NCBI GenBank assembly: GCA_023440965.1
Contig: JAEZRC010000007.1
Location: 124,001 to 188,000 of the forward strand
Length of the DNA stretch: 64,000 nt
Source: Bacillota bacterium
GTDB taxonomy: Bacteria; Bacillota; Clostridia; Oscillospirales; Ruminococcaceae
Direction of reading: 5' to 3'
Part shown: positions 24,901-33,612 of the stretch, piece by piece
Numbering within the stretch: position 1 is the first letter of the stretch
Layout of the letters: the number at the start of each line of letters is the position of its first letter
Made by a program: the position numbers and the translations under genes
The notes under the pieces: model-generated
What the model saw: only the letters and a program-made list of their open reading frames with translations
The model's database searches: none
Told to the model about the DNA's origin: nothing

Positions 24901-26233
24901 CAATTTCAGTCATGCGTTCAGTATTTGCACTCAAACCTGTCGTTTCAAGGTCAAAAACAATAATTTCATCTGTTATTTTTCGTTTATCCATACCAACAAC
25001 TGCATGCTGATTGTCATTAACCTGATAAGCCTCTATTCCGTAAATTAGCTTGAATTCTCCGCCATTCTTCTTAATCTTATCAACTGTATTCATTGCTTCA
25101 GGGAAAGCCTGACAAACACCATGATCAGTAATAGCAATTGCATTATGGCCCCATTTAAAAGCCCTGTTTATAAGCTGTTCAACCGGCGTAATAGCATCCA
25201 TTGCTGACATATTTGTATGTAAGTGAAGTTCAACACGTTTCTGTTCGCTGTTGTCCATTTCAATTTCTTTTGAAACATTCATTATATCTCGTGGTCTGAT
25301 AACAACTTCATTATCAAATTTATCGTAATTTGCTTCACCAGAAACAATAAGCGTTGAGCCGTTTTTAATCTCTCTTATTGCATCAGCCTTAGTAACATTT
25401 TCAATGAGCTTTAATACTATTGAGGAAGTATAGTCGGTAATCATTATTGAAATGATTACTTTACTTCCATCACGGGTTACTTTTTCAGAATAGCTGAAAA
25501 CATCGCCCCAGATAATAACCTTTCCGCACTCTTGTGAAACATTTTTTATTTCAATCATCTGACCATTATCAGATATTTTACTTCCTTTAACAATTGTTGC
25601 ATTACTTTTAAGAAATGGCAAACCTGTAAAACTAACAGAATTGACAGTTTTAAGATCAAAAGGAGTATCATTCTTTTCAGCTGGTTTTGGTTCAGGTGGG
25701 ACATATACAGGCATTTGTGATATAATATCTGCCTTCATTTTTTCGTGCTTGTCCTCATCATTTTCAAGAATACCTGTGACATTTACAGTAATATTTTTAC
25801 TGAATTCTTCATAAACAATCTGAGGAATAACAGTTTCAATCTTTGCCATTTTCAAAAGATTATAACCACCGTTTTTAAGTGTAATTGTAAGAACGTTTTC
25901 TGAAAAATCTGCGTCAGCATTATCAAGAAAGCCATTTACAACTGAAAATCTGGTTTTAAGCTTATGTACAAGCTCAGGAAAATAATCTGTACTTAACATA
26001 TCAGGGGTATACTTGCATTGCAAATTAACGCCCTCAAGTCCGAGAGCGTTTTTCATATTATTATTAAAAATATTTATATTTGTATAAGTCTGCAAACTTG
26101 TGAAAGCAGAAATAATTGTCATATATTTATTGTTATCTGAAAAAGATATTTTTATTATTTTTCCGTCTTGTAACTGTTTTGGAATATTATCAGAATATTC
26201 ATCAAAAAACTGTGATAACTTCATTTCGCTCAT
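21911..26233 (-). CDS. polC: DNA polymerase III alpha subunit, PolC type
   Basis: PolC is the Gram-positive replicative polymerase. The 1440-aa chain contains an N-terminal OB region, then a PHP domain (from about LHLHTNMSAMDA). The PHP domain is split by the DEDD 3'-5' exonuclease (VFDLETTGLSANTERMTEIG). Catalytic core motifs GSRGSVGSSFVAA and PDIDLNFSGDYQ, and a zinc-binding pair (CPKC...CPNC), follow. The last residues QMTLF are a beta-clamp binding motif. It follows ispG by 13 bp at the end of the pyrH-polC cluster, as in many Clostridia. Confidence 0.97.
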   Translation of the reverse strand: MSEMKLSQFFDEYSDNIPKQLQDGKIIKISFSDNNKYMTIISAFTSLQTYTNINIFNNNMKNALGLEGVNLQCKYTPDMLSTDYFPELVHKLKTRFSVVNGFLDNADADFSENVLTITLKNGGYNLLKMAKIETVIPQIVYEEFSKNITVNVTGILENDEDKHEKMKADIISQMPVYVPPEPKPAEKNDTPFDLKTVNSVSFTGLPFLKSNATIVKGSKISDNGQMIEIKNVSQECGKVIIWGDVFSYSEKVTRDGSKVIISIMITDYTSSIVLKLIENVTKADAIREIKNGSTLIVSGEANYDKFDNEVVIRPRDIMNVSKEIEMDNSEQKRVELHLHTNMSAMDAITPVEQLINRAFKWGHNAIAITDHGVCQAFPEAMNTVDKIKKNGGEFKLIYGIEAYQVNDNQHAVVGMDKRKITDEIIVFDLETTGLSANTERMTEIGAVKLKNLEIIDTFNIFVNPQKPIPQRITELTGISEDMVHDAPLEKDALIQFMEFCGDKPVLVAHNAPFDTSFINSCASRHNIDFQYTSIDTVVMSKSMIPELKKHKLNIIAEHLKVGDFNHHRACDDATVLGKIFIVLSKRLLEKDPTLSIDKVNSNIGGVDINKLKSFHQIILVKNSIGLKNLYRLVSYSNLKYFHKTPRIPKSELIKYREGLIVGSACESGELFQAVFQGASHDELIEIAKFYDYLEIQPIGNNAFMLRNGNVESEEQLRDINKKIIALGDELQIPVVATGDVHFMDKKDGLFRTILTSVKFKDADFQPPLYFRTTEDMLKEFAYLGEEKAFEVVVTNTNKIAEMIDGDIRAIPKGTYTPYIEGADEDLQRICWERAKEIYGDPVPEIVSKRLDRELTSIIKHGFAVLYMIAQKLVANSMEHGYQVGSRGSVGSSFVAAMSGISEVNPLVPHYVCPKCRHSEFITDGSVGSGFDLPSKNCPNCNIDMKRDGHDIPFETFLGFDGDKAPDIDLNFSGDYQSRAHKYTEELFGSDHVFKAGTIATVADKTAYGYVKKYLEEKNMVVSSAEENRLTIGCTGIKRTTGQHPGGMVVVPSDYDVYDFTPVQHPADKSDSDIITTHFDFHSLHDTILKLDELGHDVPTLYKYLEDMTGLSVMDINMSDKDVYSLFTSPKALNVSSEEIDCETGTLGIPEMGTAFVRQMLLDAQPKNFSDLLQISGLSHGTDVWLGNAQELIKKGTCTISEVIGTRDSIMTYLIYHGVDPKLAFKIMEITRKGNAPKLLTDEMKQTMLDNNVPQWYIDSCLKIKYMFPKAHAAAYVIAGIRLAWFKVHKPLEFYSAIFTVRGEDFDAEVAVKGKMATRYKLDELKQKGNDRSTKEDNIFEMIMLTNEMLCRGYEFLPVDIYKSHATIYKIEDGKLRLPFCSLKGVGENAAKSLYEAAQQGEFISIEEFQSRSSASKTVIEVLKNMGAFGCLPDTSQMTLF

Positions 26234-26246
26234 TTTATTAATCCTT

Positions 26247-27299
26247 TTACAATTTATCTATTTCTTCCATCAATTCTGAAATTATATTTTCTTCGCTTAT
26301 TTTGCGAATAATTTCACCCTTTTTGAACAGAATTGCACATCCATCGCCACCAGCAATACCAATGTCAGCTTCTCTCGCTTCACCAGGGCCATTCACAACA
26401 CAACCCATAACAGCAACAGTGATATTTTTATCAATGTTAATTATCTTACTCTCTATTTCATTTGCAAGTTTTATGAGATTAATTTTTGTTCTTCCGCAGG
26501 TTGGGCACGATACAATTTTAACTCCGCCCAATTTATTAATACTCTTTAAAATATCTTTAGCAGCAGCAATTTCAAGCACTGGATCAGCGGTAAGAGATAC
26601 TCTTATTGTTTCACCTATTCCGTCAAGAAGAAGTGAGCCGATTCCTACTGAAGATTTAATAAGTCCCATTCTCTCAGTGCCAGCTTCTGTTACACCAAGG
26701 TGTAATGGATAGTTACATTTCTCAGCAAGTAGGTGATATGAATTTACCATTGTCTTTACATCTGAAGATTTTAATGATATAACAATATCATTAAAATCAT
26801 ATTTTGTTAGCATTTCAGCGTTATTTAAAGCGCTTTCAACTAAAGCTTTAGGCGTTGGTGAACCATACTTTGCAAGTAATTCTTTTTCTAATGAGCCAGA
26901 ATTTACACCAATTCTTATTGGAATATTCCTTGCCTTGCAGGCATTAGCGACCTGTTTTACCCTGTCACTATCGCCGATATTACCAGGATTAATTCTTATT
27001 TTATCTATTCCAGCAGCGACAGATTCAAGCGCAAGCTTATAATCAAAATGAATATCAGCAACAAGTGGTATTGAAATCTTTGATTTGATTGCTGGAATAA
27101 GTTGAACAGCATTTTTATCTGGAATTGAAACTCTTATTATCTCGCAGCCAGCTTTTTCAAGCTCTACAGCTTGTTTTACATTGTTTTCAATATCATCTGA
27201 CGGAATATTTAGCATAGATTGTATATATATTTTGCTTCCATCAAGTGTAAAGTTACCTACCTTTACAGGAATAACATCGCGCTTCAATCTTATTACCAC
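26247..27299 (-). CDS. ispG: 4-hydroxy-3-methylbut-2-en-1-yl diphosphate synthase
   Basis: IspG is the [4Fe-4S] enzyme of the penultimate MEP-pathway step. The cluster ligands are in SCPTCGRT and GCVVNGPGEA. The TIM-barrel part has IRINPGNIGD and IGVNSGSLEK. Length is 350 aa, the short bacterial form. It lies 2 bp after rseP. The last MEP enzyme, IspH, is encoded elsewhere in the window at 50.3-52.3 kb. Confidence 0.96.
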   Translation of the reverse strand: MVIRLKRDVIPVKVGNFTLDGSKIYIQSMLNIPSDDIENNVKQAVELEKAGCEIIRVSIPDKNAVQLIPAIKSKISIPLVADIHFDYKLALESVAAGIDKIRINPGNIGDSDRVKQVANACKARNIPIRIGVNSGSLEKELLAKYGSPTPKALVESALNNAEMLTKYDFNDIVISLKSSDVKTMVNSYHLLAEKCNYPLHLGVTEAGTERMGLIKSSVGIGSLLLDGIGETIRVSLTADPVLEIAAAKDILKSINKLGGVKIVSCPTCGRTKINLIKLANEIESKIINIDKNITVAVMGCVVNGPGEAREADIGIAGGDGCAILFKKGEIIRKISEENIISELMEEIDKL

Positions 27300-27301
27300 C
27301 T

Positions 27302-28342
27302 TTAAATCAGCTTAACTATATCATTAAATGTTACTACTACCATTAAAACCATTAATAAAGCAAGACCAATGAAGTGTACCATACCCTCGTGCTCTGGTTT
27401 TACTGGCTTACCTCTTACTCCTTCAATAATTAGGAACATTATTCTGCCACCATCAAGTGCCGGTAAAGGAAGAAGATTGAAAATTCCAACATTAATTGTG
27501 ATAAATGAAGCAAGATACAATAAATTCTGTAACATCTCAGCAATATTTGCTGAGTTAGAAGGCTTCATAGATTCGCCTATTACACTTACAATTCCGACAG
27601 GGCCAGACATATCATTAAGCCCGTATTTACCTTTAATTAAGTCGCCAAGCGAAATCCATATTGTTTTAGCTGTTGATACTGTATCTTTAAAAGTGTGTGA
27701 CAAAACAGTACCTACATTTTTATTATCTCTTGTAACAGCAAAATCGATATGAATCTTACCTTTTCCGTTTTCACCTTTGTCCTTAACTAATGTTACACCT
27801 GAAAGATTTACCTTTTTGCCATTTCTGACAACCACCATATCAAATACTCCATCATCATCTGTTGTAAAACAGTAAGAAAGATCGTTAACGGTAAGAATTC
27901 TCATTCCATTAACTTTTACTATTCTGTCCCCTACGTTAAGTCCTGTTTCATGAGAAGATGAATTTTTTGCAAAGCCACTTATTTTAGGTATAAGTAGATT
28001 TTCGCTTGTTGAAACCATAATAAGTACAAGCAGTAAACCTAAAATAATGTTCATTACTGCGCCGGCAACACAAATAAGAATACGCTGATGAACTGGCTTT
28101 TTGCAAAGAGCACGTGAATCATCACTTGATTCATCCTCGCCTTCCATTGCACAAAAACCACCAATCGGGAATAATCGCAATGAATATTGAGTCTCCTTCT
28201 TCTTTTTCTTAAGAATTACAGGACCCATTCCAATTGCAAATTCATTTACCTTTACATTACAGGCTTTAGCAACTATAAAGTGACCAAACTCGTGAATTGC
28301 AATAATCAGACCAAAAATAATTATGGCTATAATAATACTCAT
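27302..28342 (-). CDS. rseP: RIP zinc metalloprotease RseP/RasP
   Basis: This is an intramembrane site-2 protease that clips membrane-bound anti-sigma factors and remnant signal peptides. The first membrane segment holds HEFGH (AIHEFGHFIVAK). A PDZ domain (about 110-180) follows, then the second metal motif PALDGGR, with membrane segments near 95-112, 290-305 and 325-345. Length is 346 aa. It follows dxr by 16 bp in the usual cdsA-dxr-rseP-ispG order. Confidence 0.95.
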   Translation of the reverse strand: MSIIIAIIIFGLIIAIHEFGHFIVAKACNVKVNEFAIGMGPVILKKKKKETQYSLRLFPIGGFCAMEGEDESSDDSRALCKKPVHQRILICVAGAVMNIILGLLLVLIMVSTSENLLIPKISGFAKNSSSHETGLNVGDRIVKVNGMRILTVNDLSYCFTTDDDGVFDMVVVRNGKKVNLSGVTLVKDKGENGKGKIHIDFAVTRDNKNVGTVLSHTFKDTVSTAKTIWISLGDLIKGKYGLNDMSGPVGIVSVIGESMKPSNSANIAEMLQNLLYLASFITINVGIFNLLPLPALDGGRIMFLIIEGVRGKPVKPEHEGMVHFIGLALLMVLMVVVTFNDIVKLI

Positions 28343-28358
28343 AATAAACCTCTTAACA

Positions 28359-29498
28359 TTAAATATTGCTTAAAACAAATTCTCGTGCAGACTTATCCGC
28401 TTCAAAAATATCATCTATTGATTTAATATCTTTTCTTTTTATAGTCATAAGAGCCTTTTTTACAAGCTCACCGATTTTTAAGAAAGAAATTTTACCGTCA
28501 AGGAATAATCTCACTGCCTCTTCATTTGCACCATTTACAACAGCTGGAGATGTTCCACCTAATTTTATTGCCTCAATACAGCTTGTAAGGCAATTGAAAG
28601 TTTCAAAATCCGGCTTCTTGAATGATAATGTTCCATAATCAGTAAGTGATAATCTTTTTGTTGGACATGATACTCTGTCAGGATACAAAAGAGCGTATTG
28701 TATCGGTATTTTCATGTCCGGTACACCCATCTGAGCAATAACTGAATAATCTTTATACTCAACAGCTGAATGAATAACGCTTTCACGATGAACAACTATT
28801 TCAATTTGGTCTGGATTCAAATCAAAAAGCCACATAGCCTCAATAAATTCAAGGCCTTTATTCATTAACGTTGCTGAATCAATGGTGATTTTGTTACCCA
28901 TTGACCAGTTTGGGTGATTAAGAGCATCTTTTACTAAAACATTTTGTAATTCATCTTTTGTTTTTCCAAAGAATGGCCCGCCAGATGCAGTAAGAATTAT
29001 TTTATTAAGGTGTTCTTTTTTATTTCCCTGAAGACATTGAAAAATAGCAGAATGTTCGCTGTCAACAGGTAAAATTTTTACATTATTATCTTTTGCAAGT
29101 TTTGTAACAATTTCTCCACCAACAACAAGCGTTTCTTTATTAGCTAAAGCAAGAGTTGTTTTCTTATTCAAGGCTTTTATAGTTGGCAAAAGTCCAACCA
29201 TTCCAACAACAGAATTCAGCATAATATCGATATTGTCCATTGAAGCAATTTCGCATAATCCATCCATTCCACAAATTACTTTTACGGAAGTATCAGATAA
29301 TCTCTGCTTTAAATCAAGATATTTATCCTTATGATATATGCAAACCACTTCTGAATTGAATTCTCTTGCTTGCTGTTCAAGAAGTTTTACGTTTGTACTT
29401 GCTGCAAGTGCTTGTATATTAATATTATGCGCTCTGGCGACATCTAATGCCTGAGTTCCGATAGAACCTGTTGAACCGAGAATAGAAATGTTTTTCAT
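28359..29498 (-). CDS. dxr: 1-deoxy-D-xylulose 5-phosphate reductoisomerase
   Basis: Dxr converts DXP to MEP with NADPH and is the target of fosmidomycin. The nucleotide-binding loop ILGSTGSIGTQ lies at the N-terminus. ALANKETLVVGG, PVDSEHSAIFQCL and ASGGPFF form the catalytic region. Length is 379 aa. A terminator-like hairpin separates it from cdsA. Confidence 0.96.
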   Translation of the reverse strand: MKNISILGSTGSIGTQALDVARAHNINIQALAASTNVKLLEQQAREFNSEVVCIYHKDKYLDLKQRLSDTSVKVICGMDGLCEIASMDNIDIMLNSVVGMVGLLPTIKALNKKTTLALANKETLVVGGEIVTKLAKDNNVKILPVDSEHSAIFQCLQGNKKEHLNKIILTASGGPFFGKTKDELQNVLVKDALNHPNWSMGNKITIDSATLMNKGLEFIEAMWLFDLNPDQIEIVVHRESVIHSAVEYKDYSVIAQMGVPDMKIPIQYALLYPDRVSCPTKRLSLTDYGTLSFKKPDFETFNCLTSCIEAIKLGGTSPAVVNGANEEAVRLFLDGKISFLKIGELVKKALMTIKRKDIKSIDDIFEADKSAREFVLSNI

Positions 29499-29522
29499 TA
29501 ATGTAACCTCAAGATGAATTTG

Positions 29523-29556
29523 AAAAAAGAGCTAACTTTTAGGATAGCTCTTTTTT
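29523..29556 (-). terminator. Hairpin with T-tract between cdsA and dxr
   Basis: AAAAAAGAGCTA and TAGCTCTTTTTT form a 12-bp stem with a 10-nt loop. It would terminate or attenuate minus-strand transcription leaving cdsA, so dxr and downstream genes may receive only part of the pyrH-cdsA transcription. No clear separate dxr promoter was found in the 63-bp gap. Confidence 0.75.
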
Positions 29557-29561
29557 ATTGT

Positions 29562-30392
29562 TTATTGAATTAATGTAATATACTTTGTTGCAAGACTCAT
29601 AAATGGAACAACAAAAAGTACGCTATCAAATCTATCAAGAACTCCACCATGACCTGGCATAATGTTTCCATAGTCCTTTATATTACATTGTCTTTTTAAA
29701 AGTGAAGCTGATAAATCGCCAAGCAAGCCGAGCAGTGAACATATTGCACCAAGAACAGCAATAAAGATATAATTAATTTCAATAGGATTGCTGTCTTTTT
29801 GACACAAATAAGAATACAGCATACCAATACCAACAAAAAGCAAAGCATTAGTAATTGTACCACCAATCAAGCCTTCGACTGTCTTTTTAGGGCTGATATT
29901 CGGGCATAATTTGTGCTTGCCGAAGAAAGTTCCAGCAAAATAAGCACCAGTATCTGCAAGCCATGCACCACAAAGAGATAATATCAACAGGAATAAACCA
30001 TGGTCAGTATCTGACAGCATTAACTCAAGAAGTGAATTCATAGCAAGCGTTATCAAAATACTTGTTGATAACATTACACATAACTTTTCAAAAGATAGTC
30101 TTTTGTATTGCATTAAAAATGTTATAAATATAGCAATAATACATATTATCAAAAATGAATATCTATATTCTTTTAAATCCTTATATAAAAATATAGGTGT
30201 CACAAAAGAAAAAATAAAGCATATAGATGTCGTTGACTTGAACTCAAGGCAATTAAGTGCTGAAAATACTTCAAACAGCATAATACTAGAAAATGCAGCA
30301 ATGGCAATATATATCAATATTGTATCATGCAGAAATAGAATTACTGCTGCTAAAATTATTGCAACTATAGCAGATATTATACGGGTTTTCAC
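29562..30392 (-). CDS. cdsA: Phosphatidate cytidylyltransferase
   Basis: CdsA makes CDP-diacylglycerol from CTP and phosphatidate in the membrane. The 276-aa protein has about eight hydrophobic segments and the CdsA signature near the C-terminus (LLGDLSASLLKRQ, then KDYGNIMPGHGGVLDRFDS). It lies 3 bp after uppS, the typical uppS-cdsA pair. Confidence 0.96.
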   Translation of the reverse strand: MKTRIISAIVAIILAAVILFLHDTILIYIAIAAFSSIMLFEVFSALNCLEFKSTTSICFIFSFVTPIFLYKDLKEYRYSFLIICIIAIFITFLMQYKRLSFEKLCVMLSTSILITLAMNSLLELMLSDTDHGLFLLILSLCGAWLADTGAYFAGTFFGKHKLCPNISPKKTVEGLIGGTITNALLFVGIGMLYSYLCQKDSNPIEINYIFIAVLGAICSLLGLLGDLSASLLKRQCNIKDYGNIMPGHGGVLDRFDSVLFVVPFMSLATKYITLIQ

Positions 30393-30395
30393 TGG

Positions 30396-31121
30396 TTAAA
30401 CTCCTCCAAATCTTCTGCATCTTTCGGAATAGCTTTGTATGGCAGCATTGAAGTCTTTTTTAGTGAAATCAGGCCATAAGATGTCAGAAAAGTACAATTC
30501 AGCATAAGCTGATTGCCAAATTAAAAAATTGGATATCCGCATTTCTCCACTAGGTCTAATAATAAGATCAACATCAGGAATATCCTTAGTATACAAACAT
30601 GAATTAATAATATCTTCGTCAATATCTTCCGGTTTTAAATAACCGTCCTTGACCATGGTGGCAATATTCTTAATACTGTGAATAAGTTCATTCCTTCCAC
30701 CATAATTAATAGCAAGAATAAGTGTCATTGCATCAAAATCTTTAGAATCTTCCTCAAGTTTGAGCATTTTATTTTTAAGACTATCAGATAATTTTGATTT
30801 ATCACCAATAAAAATAACACGCACATGTTCTTTTATGTGTTCTCTGACATCATCAAGATATTTATCAAACAAATCCATAATACTTTCTACTTCTTCTTTT
30901 GGTCTTTTCCAGTTTTCGGTAGAAAAAGCATAGAATGTGATGTATTTTATACCAATTGATTTAGCATACTTTGTTATAGCTTTAAAGGTTTTTGCTCCTT
31001 CGCGATGTCCATATTTACGTGGCTTACCACGTTTTTTTGCCCATCTACCATTCCCATCCATAATTATACCAACATGAGTTGGTAATGTTACTTCCGTGTT
31101 ATTATTTGCAGTAATTTTCAA
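30396..31121 (-). CDS. uppS: Isoprenyl transferase (undecaprenyl diphosphate synthase)
   Basis: UppS extends farnesyl-PP with IPP to C55-PP, the lipid carrier for peptidoglycan. The cis-prenyltransferase motif HVGIIMDGNGRWAKKRG has the catalytic Asp. FYAFSTENWKRP and DLIIRPSGEMRISNFL are also present. Length is 241 aa. UppP at 61.6 kb would recycle its product. Confidence 0.96.
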   Translation of the reverse strand: MKITANNNTEVTLPTHVGIIMDGNGRWAKKRGKPRKYGHREGAKTFKAITKYAKSIGIKYITFYAFSTENWKRPKEEVESIMDLFDKYLDDVREHIKEHVRVIFIGDKSKLSDSLKNKMLKLEEDSKDFDAMTLILAINYGGRNELIHSIKNIATMVKDGYLKPEDIDEDIINSCLYTKDIPDVDLIIRPSGEMRISNFLIWQSAYAELYFSDILWPDFTKKDFNAAIQSYSERCRRFGGV

Positions 31122-31140
31122 TAAAATTCCTCCAAATTAT

Positions 31141-31695
31141 TTATATTGACATTATTTCTTTTTCTTTTTCAGTAACTACATCATCAATAACTTTAGTATA
31201 TTTATCAGTAAGATTCTGAACATCTTTTTCACAGGTCTTAAGATCGTCTTCAGTAATTTCACTGTTTTTCTTCATTGCTTTGAATTTTTCAATAGTATCA
31301 CGTCTGATTGAACGGATTGCAACTTTGCTTTCTTCTCCGTATTTGCTTACTTCCTTAACAAGCTCCTTACGACGTTCTTCTGTAAGCTGTGGGAAAGTAA
31401 TACGAAGAACAGAACCATCATTTGTTGGATTAATACCAAGGTCAGAAGCCTGAATTGCTTTTTCAATCATTGTAAGAGCAGATTTGTCCCAAGGCTGAAT
31501 AACAAGAATTCTTGCTTCAGCAACAGAAATAGCTGCCATTTGATTAATTTGTGTTGGTGATCCATAATAATCAACGTGTATTTTATCTAAAACTGCTGGG
31601 TTAGCACGTCCAGCTCTTATAGTTGCAAGTTCGTTTTTAAGTGCATTTACGGATTTATCCATTTTTTCTTTAGCAATATTCATCTGTTCTTTCAT
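31141..31695 (-). CDS. frr: Ribosome recycling factor
   Basis: RRF splits post-termination ribosomes with EF-G. The 184-aa protein starts with a long helix (EQMNIAKEKMDKSVNALKNE), includes LATIRAGRANPAVLDKI, and ends with two more helices. It starts 4 bp after pyrH. Confidence 0.97.
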   Translation of the reverse strand: MKEQMNIAKEKMDKSVNALKNELATIRAGRANPAVLDKIHVDYYGSPTQINQMAAISVAEARILVIQPWDKSALTMIEKAIQASDLGINPTNDGSVLRITFPQLTEERRKELVKEVSKYGEESKVAIRSIRRDTIEKFKAMKKNSEITEDDLKTCEKDVQNLTDKYTKVIDDVVTEKEKEIMSI

Positions 31696-31699
31696 AAAA

Positions 31700-32410
31700 T
31701 TACTCTCCTTTTACTAATGTACCAATATTTTTTCCTATTACTGCATCATAAATATTATCTGGCCTATTTAGATTAAACACAAGAATAGGAATATTGTTAT
31801 CCTTACATAGAGTTGCTGCAGTACTATCCATAACAGCAAGGTCATTAACAAAAATATCATTAAATGTCAAAGCGTCATATTTTACAGCATCGTCAAATTT
31901 ATTGGGATCCTTATTGTAAACCCCGTCAACCATTGTAGCTTTAAAGAAAATGTCAGCTTCAATTTCAGCAGCTCTTAATGCAGATGCTGTATCTGTTGAG
32001 AAAAATGGATTACCTGTACCACATCCGAAGATAACAACTCTGCCCTTTTGCATGTGTCGCATTGCACGATTTCTGATGTAAGGTTCAGCAACTTGTTGCA
32101 TTGAAATTGCAGTCTGAACCCTTACAATTACACCTAAGTTTTCAAGAACATCAGCAACAGCAAGAGCGTTCATAGTTGTAGCAAGCATACCCATGTGATC
32201 TGCTCTTGTTCTATCCATAGCACCACTTGTTCTACCACGCCAGAAGTTACCGCCACCAACGACAATAGCCATCTCAACACCTATGTCAACACATTTTTTA
32301 ATACTAATGCAAATATCGTTTATTACTGAATAATCCAAACCAAATTTCCTGTCGCCCGCAAGTGCTTCTCCGCTTAATTTCAGAAGAATTCTTTTGTACT
32401 TTGGCTCCAT
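31700..32410 (-). CDS. pyrH: UMP kinase
   Basis: PyrH phosphorylates UMP and belongs to the amino-acid kinase fold. Motifs are RILLKLSGEALAG, VVGGGNFWRG and GCGTGNPFFSTDTA. Length is 236 aa. It is the first gene of the pyrH-frr-uppS-cdsA group here. rpsB and tsf, often upstream, are absent, and a promoter is present instead. Confidence 0.97.
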   Translation of the reverse strand: MEPKYKRILLKLSGEALAGDRKFGLDYSVINDICISIKKCVDIGVEMAIVVGGGNFWRGRTSGAMDRTRADHMGMLATTMNALAVADVLENLGVIVRVQTAISMQQVAEPYIRNRAMRHMQKGRVVIFGCGTGNPFFSTDTASALRAAEIEADIFFKATMVDGVYNKDPNKFDDAVKYDALTFNDIFVNDLAVMDSTAATLCKDNNIPILVFNLNRPDNIYDAVIGKNIGTLVKGE

Positions 32411-32466
32411 TTAAACACATCCTTTTAAAGAGTTAATGAATAATTATCATTAAACATTCTCATATT

Positions 32467-32495
32467 ATTTTACTATAAAACCAATCTTATGTAAA
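32467..32495 (-). promoter_or_regulatory. Sigma-A promoter of the pyrH operon
   Basis: On the minus strand TTTACA (32495-32490), a 17-bp spacer and TAAAAT (32472-32467) lie 56 bp upstream of the pyrH start. Confidence 0.68.
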
Positions 32496-32565
32496 GTACA
32501 TTTTAGAATTTTTATGTTTAATTATATTATAAGTATTAAGTAACAGCTTAATAAAAAAATGTTAT

Positions 32566-32598
32566 AAAAAAACAGCTCAATTAATGAGCTGTTTTTTT
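32566..32598 (-). terminator. Terminator after gpsA
   Basis: A perfect 14-bp stem AAAAAAACAGCTCA/TGAGCTGTTTTTTT with a 5-nt loop begins at the gpsA stop codon and carries T-runs on both strands. It closes the DUF512-der-plsY-gpsA operon. Confidence 0.9.
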
Positions 32599-33610
32599 AA
32601 CTATTCTTTTCAATCCACTTTGCTTCTGATTCATGGCATTTTGGACGTGCCATAAGATCCATAAGTGCATTTTTTACGTCTTTTCCATTAAACAAAACAC
32701 TATAAAGCTGTTCTGTAATTGGCATCACAACGTGTTCCTTTTGTGCAAGTTCATAAGCAACCTTTGCACACCAATAACCCTCAACTGTTCCAACCTGTTC
32801 TATAGCTTCCTGAGGATTAATTCCCTGCCCAATCAATATTCCAGCACGTCTATTTCTGCTATGCATACTTGTACAGGTTACGATAAGGTCACCTATACCA
32901 GTAAGTCCTGCAAATGTATCAGCTCTTGCACCCATAGCAACGCCAAGACGAGCAATTTCAGCAATGCCTCTTGTCATTAATGCTGCTTTTGTGTTATCTC
33001 CATAGTCCATACCATCACAGATCCCAGCACAAAGTGCAATAATATTTTTTAATGAACCGCCAAGTTCACAACCGATTATATCATCACTTATATATATTCG
33101 GAATGAATCATTTGATAATGTATCCTGAACATAATATGAGGCATTGATATCAGTACTTGCAACAACAATTGTTGTCGGCATTGACATTACAACCTCTTCA
33201 GCGTGCGATGGTCCAGATAATGCAACAATACTATTATCAGGAAATTCCTGTTGAAGAATAACGCTGAGTCTGTTAAAGGTTTCATCCTCAAGACCTTTAC
33301 CAGTATTTAATATTATAGTTTCTTTTGAAATATAAGGAACAGCCATTTTTGCAACTTTTCTTAAGAAAAGTGATGGAATAGCAAAAACAACTAAATCTTT
33401 TCCTTTAATTTCAGATATATCTGTAGTCAAATTTATTTCTTTTGAAATCTTATGGCCTGGTAATAACTTTTTGTGCTCGCCATCTCTTTTAATAGCTTCA
33501 ATTTCATCAGCGAAAGCTGACCAAACCGTGATGTTATGTCCATATTTATGCATCATAACAGCAAGGCTTGTACCAAAGCCACCAGAACCTAAAATAGCTA
33601 TATCTGCCAT
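32597..33610 (-). CDS. gpsA: Glycerol-3-phosphate dehydrogenase [NAD(P)+]
   Basis: GpsA makes sn-glycerol-3-phosphate from DHAP for phospholipids. The dinucleotide loop ILGSGGFGTSLAVM is N-terminal. The catalytic Lys is in LGGSLKNIIALCAG, and LTGIGDLIVTCTS is present. Length is 337 aa. It lies 2 bp after plsY, which uses its product. Confidence 0.96.
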   Translation of the reverse strand: MADIAILGSGGFGTSLAVMMHKYGHNITVWSAFADEIEAIKRDGEHKKLLPGHKISKEINLTTDISEIKGKDLVVFAIPSLFLRKVAKMAVPYISKETIILNTGKGLEDETFNRLSVILQQEFPDNSIVALSGPSHAEEVVMSMPTTIVVASTDINASYYVQDTLSNDSFRIYISDDIIGCELGGSLKNIIALCAGICDGMDYGDNTKAALMTRGIAEIARLGVAMGARADTFAGLTGIGDLIVTCTSMHSRNRRAGILIGQGINPQEAIEQVGTVEGYWCAKVAYELAQKEHVVMPITEQLYSVLFNGKDVKNALMDLMARPKCHESEAKWIEKNS

Positions 33611-33612
33611 AA

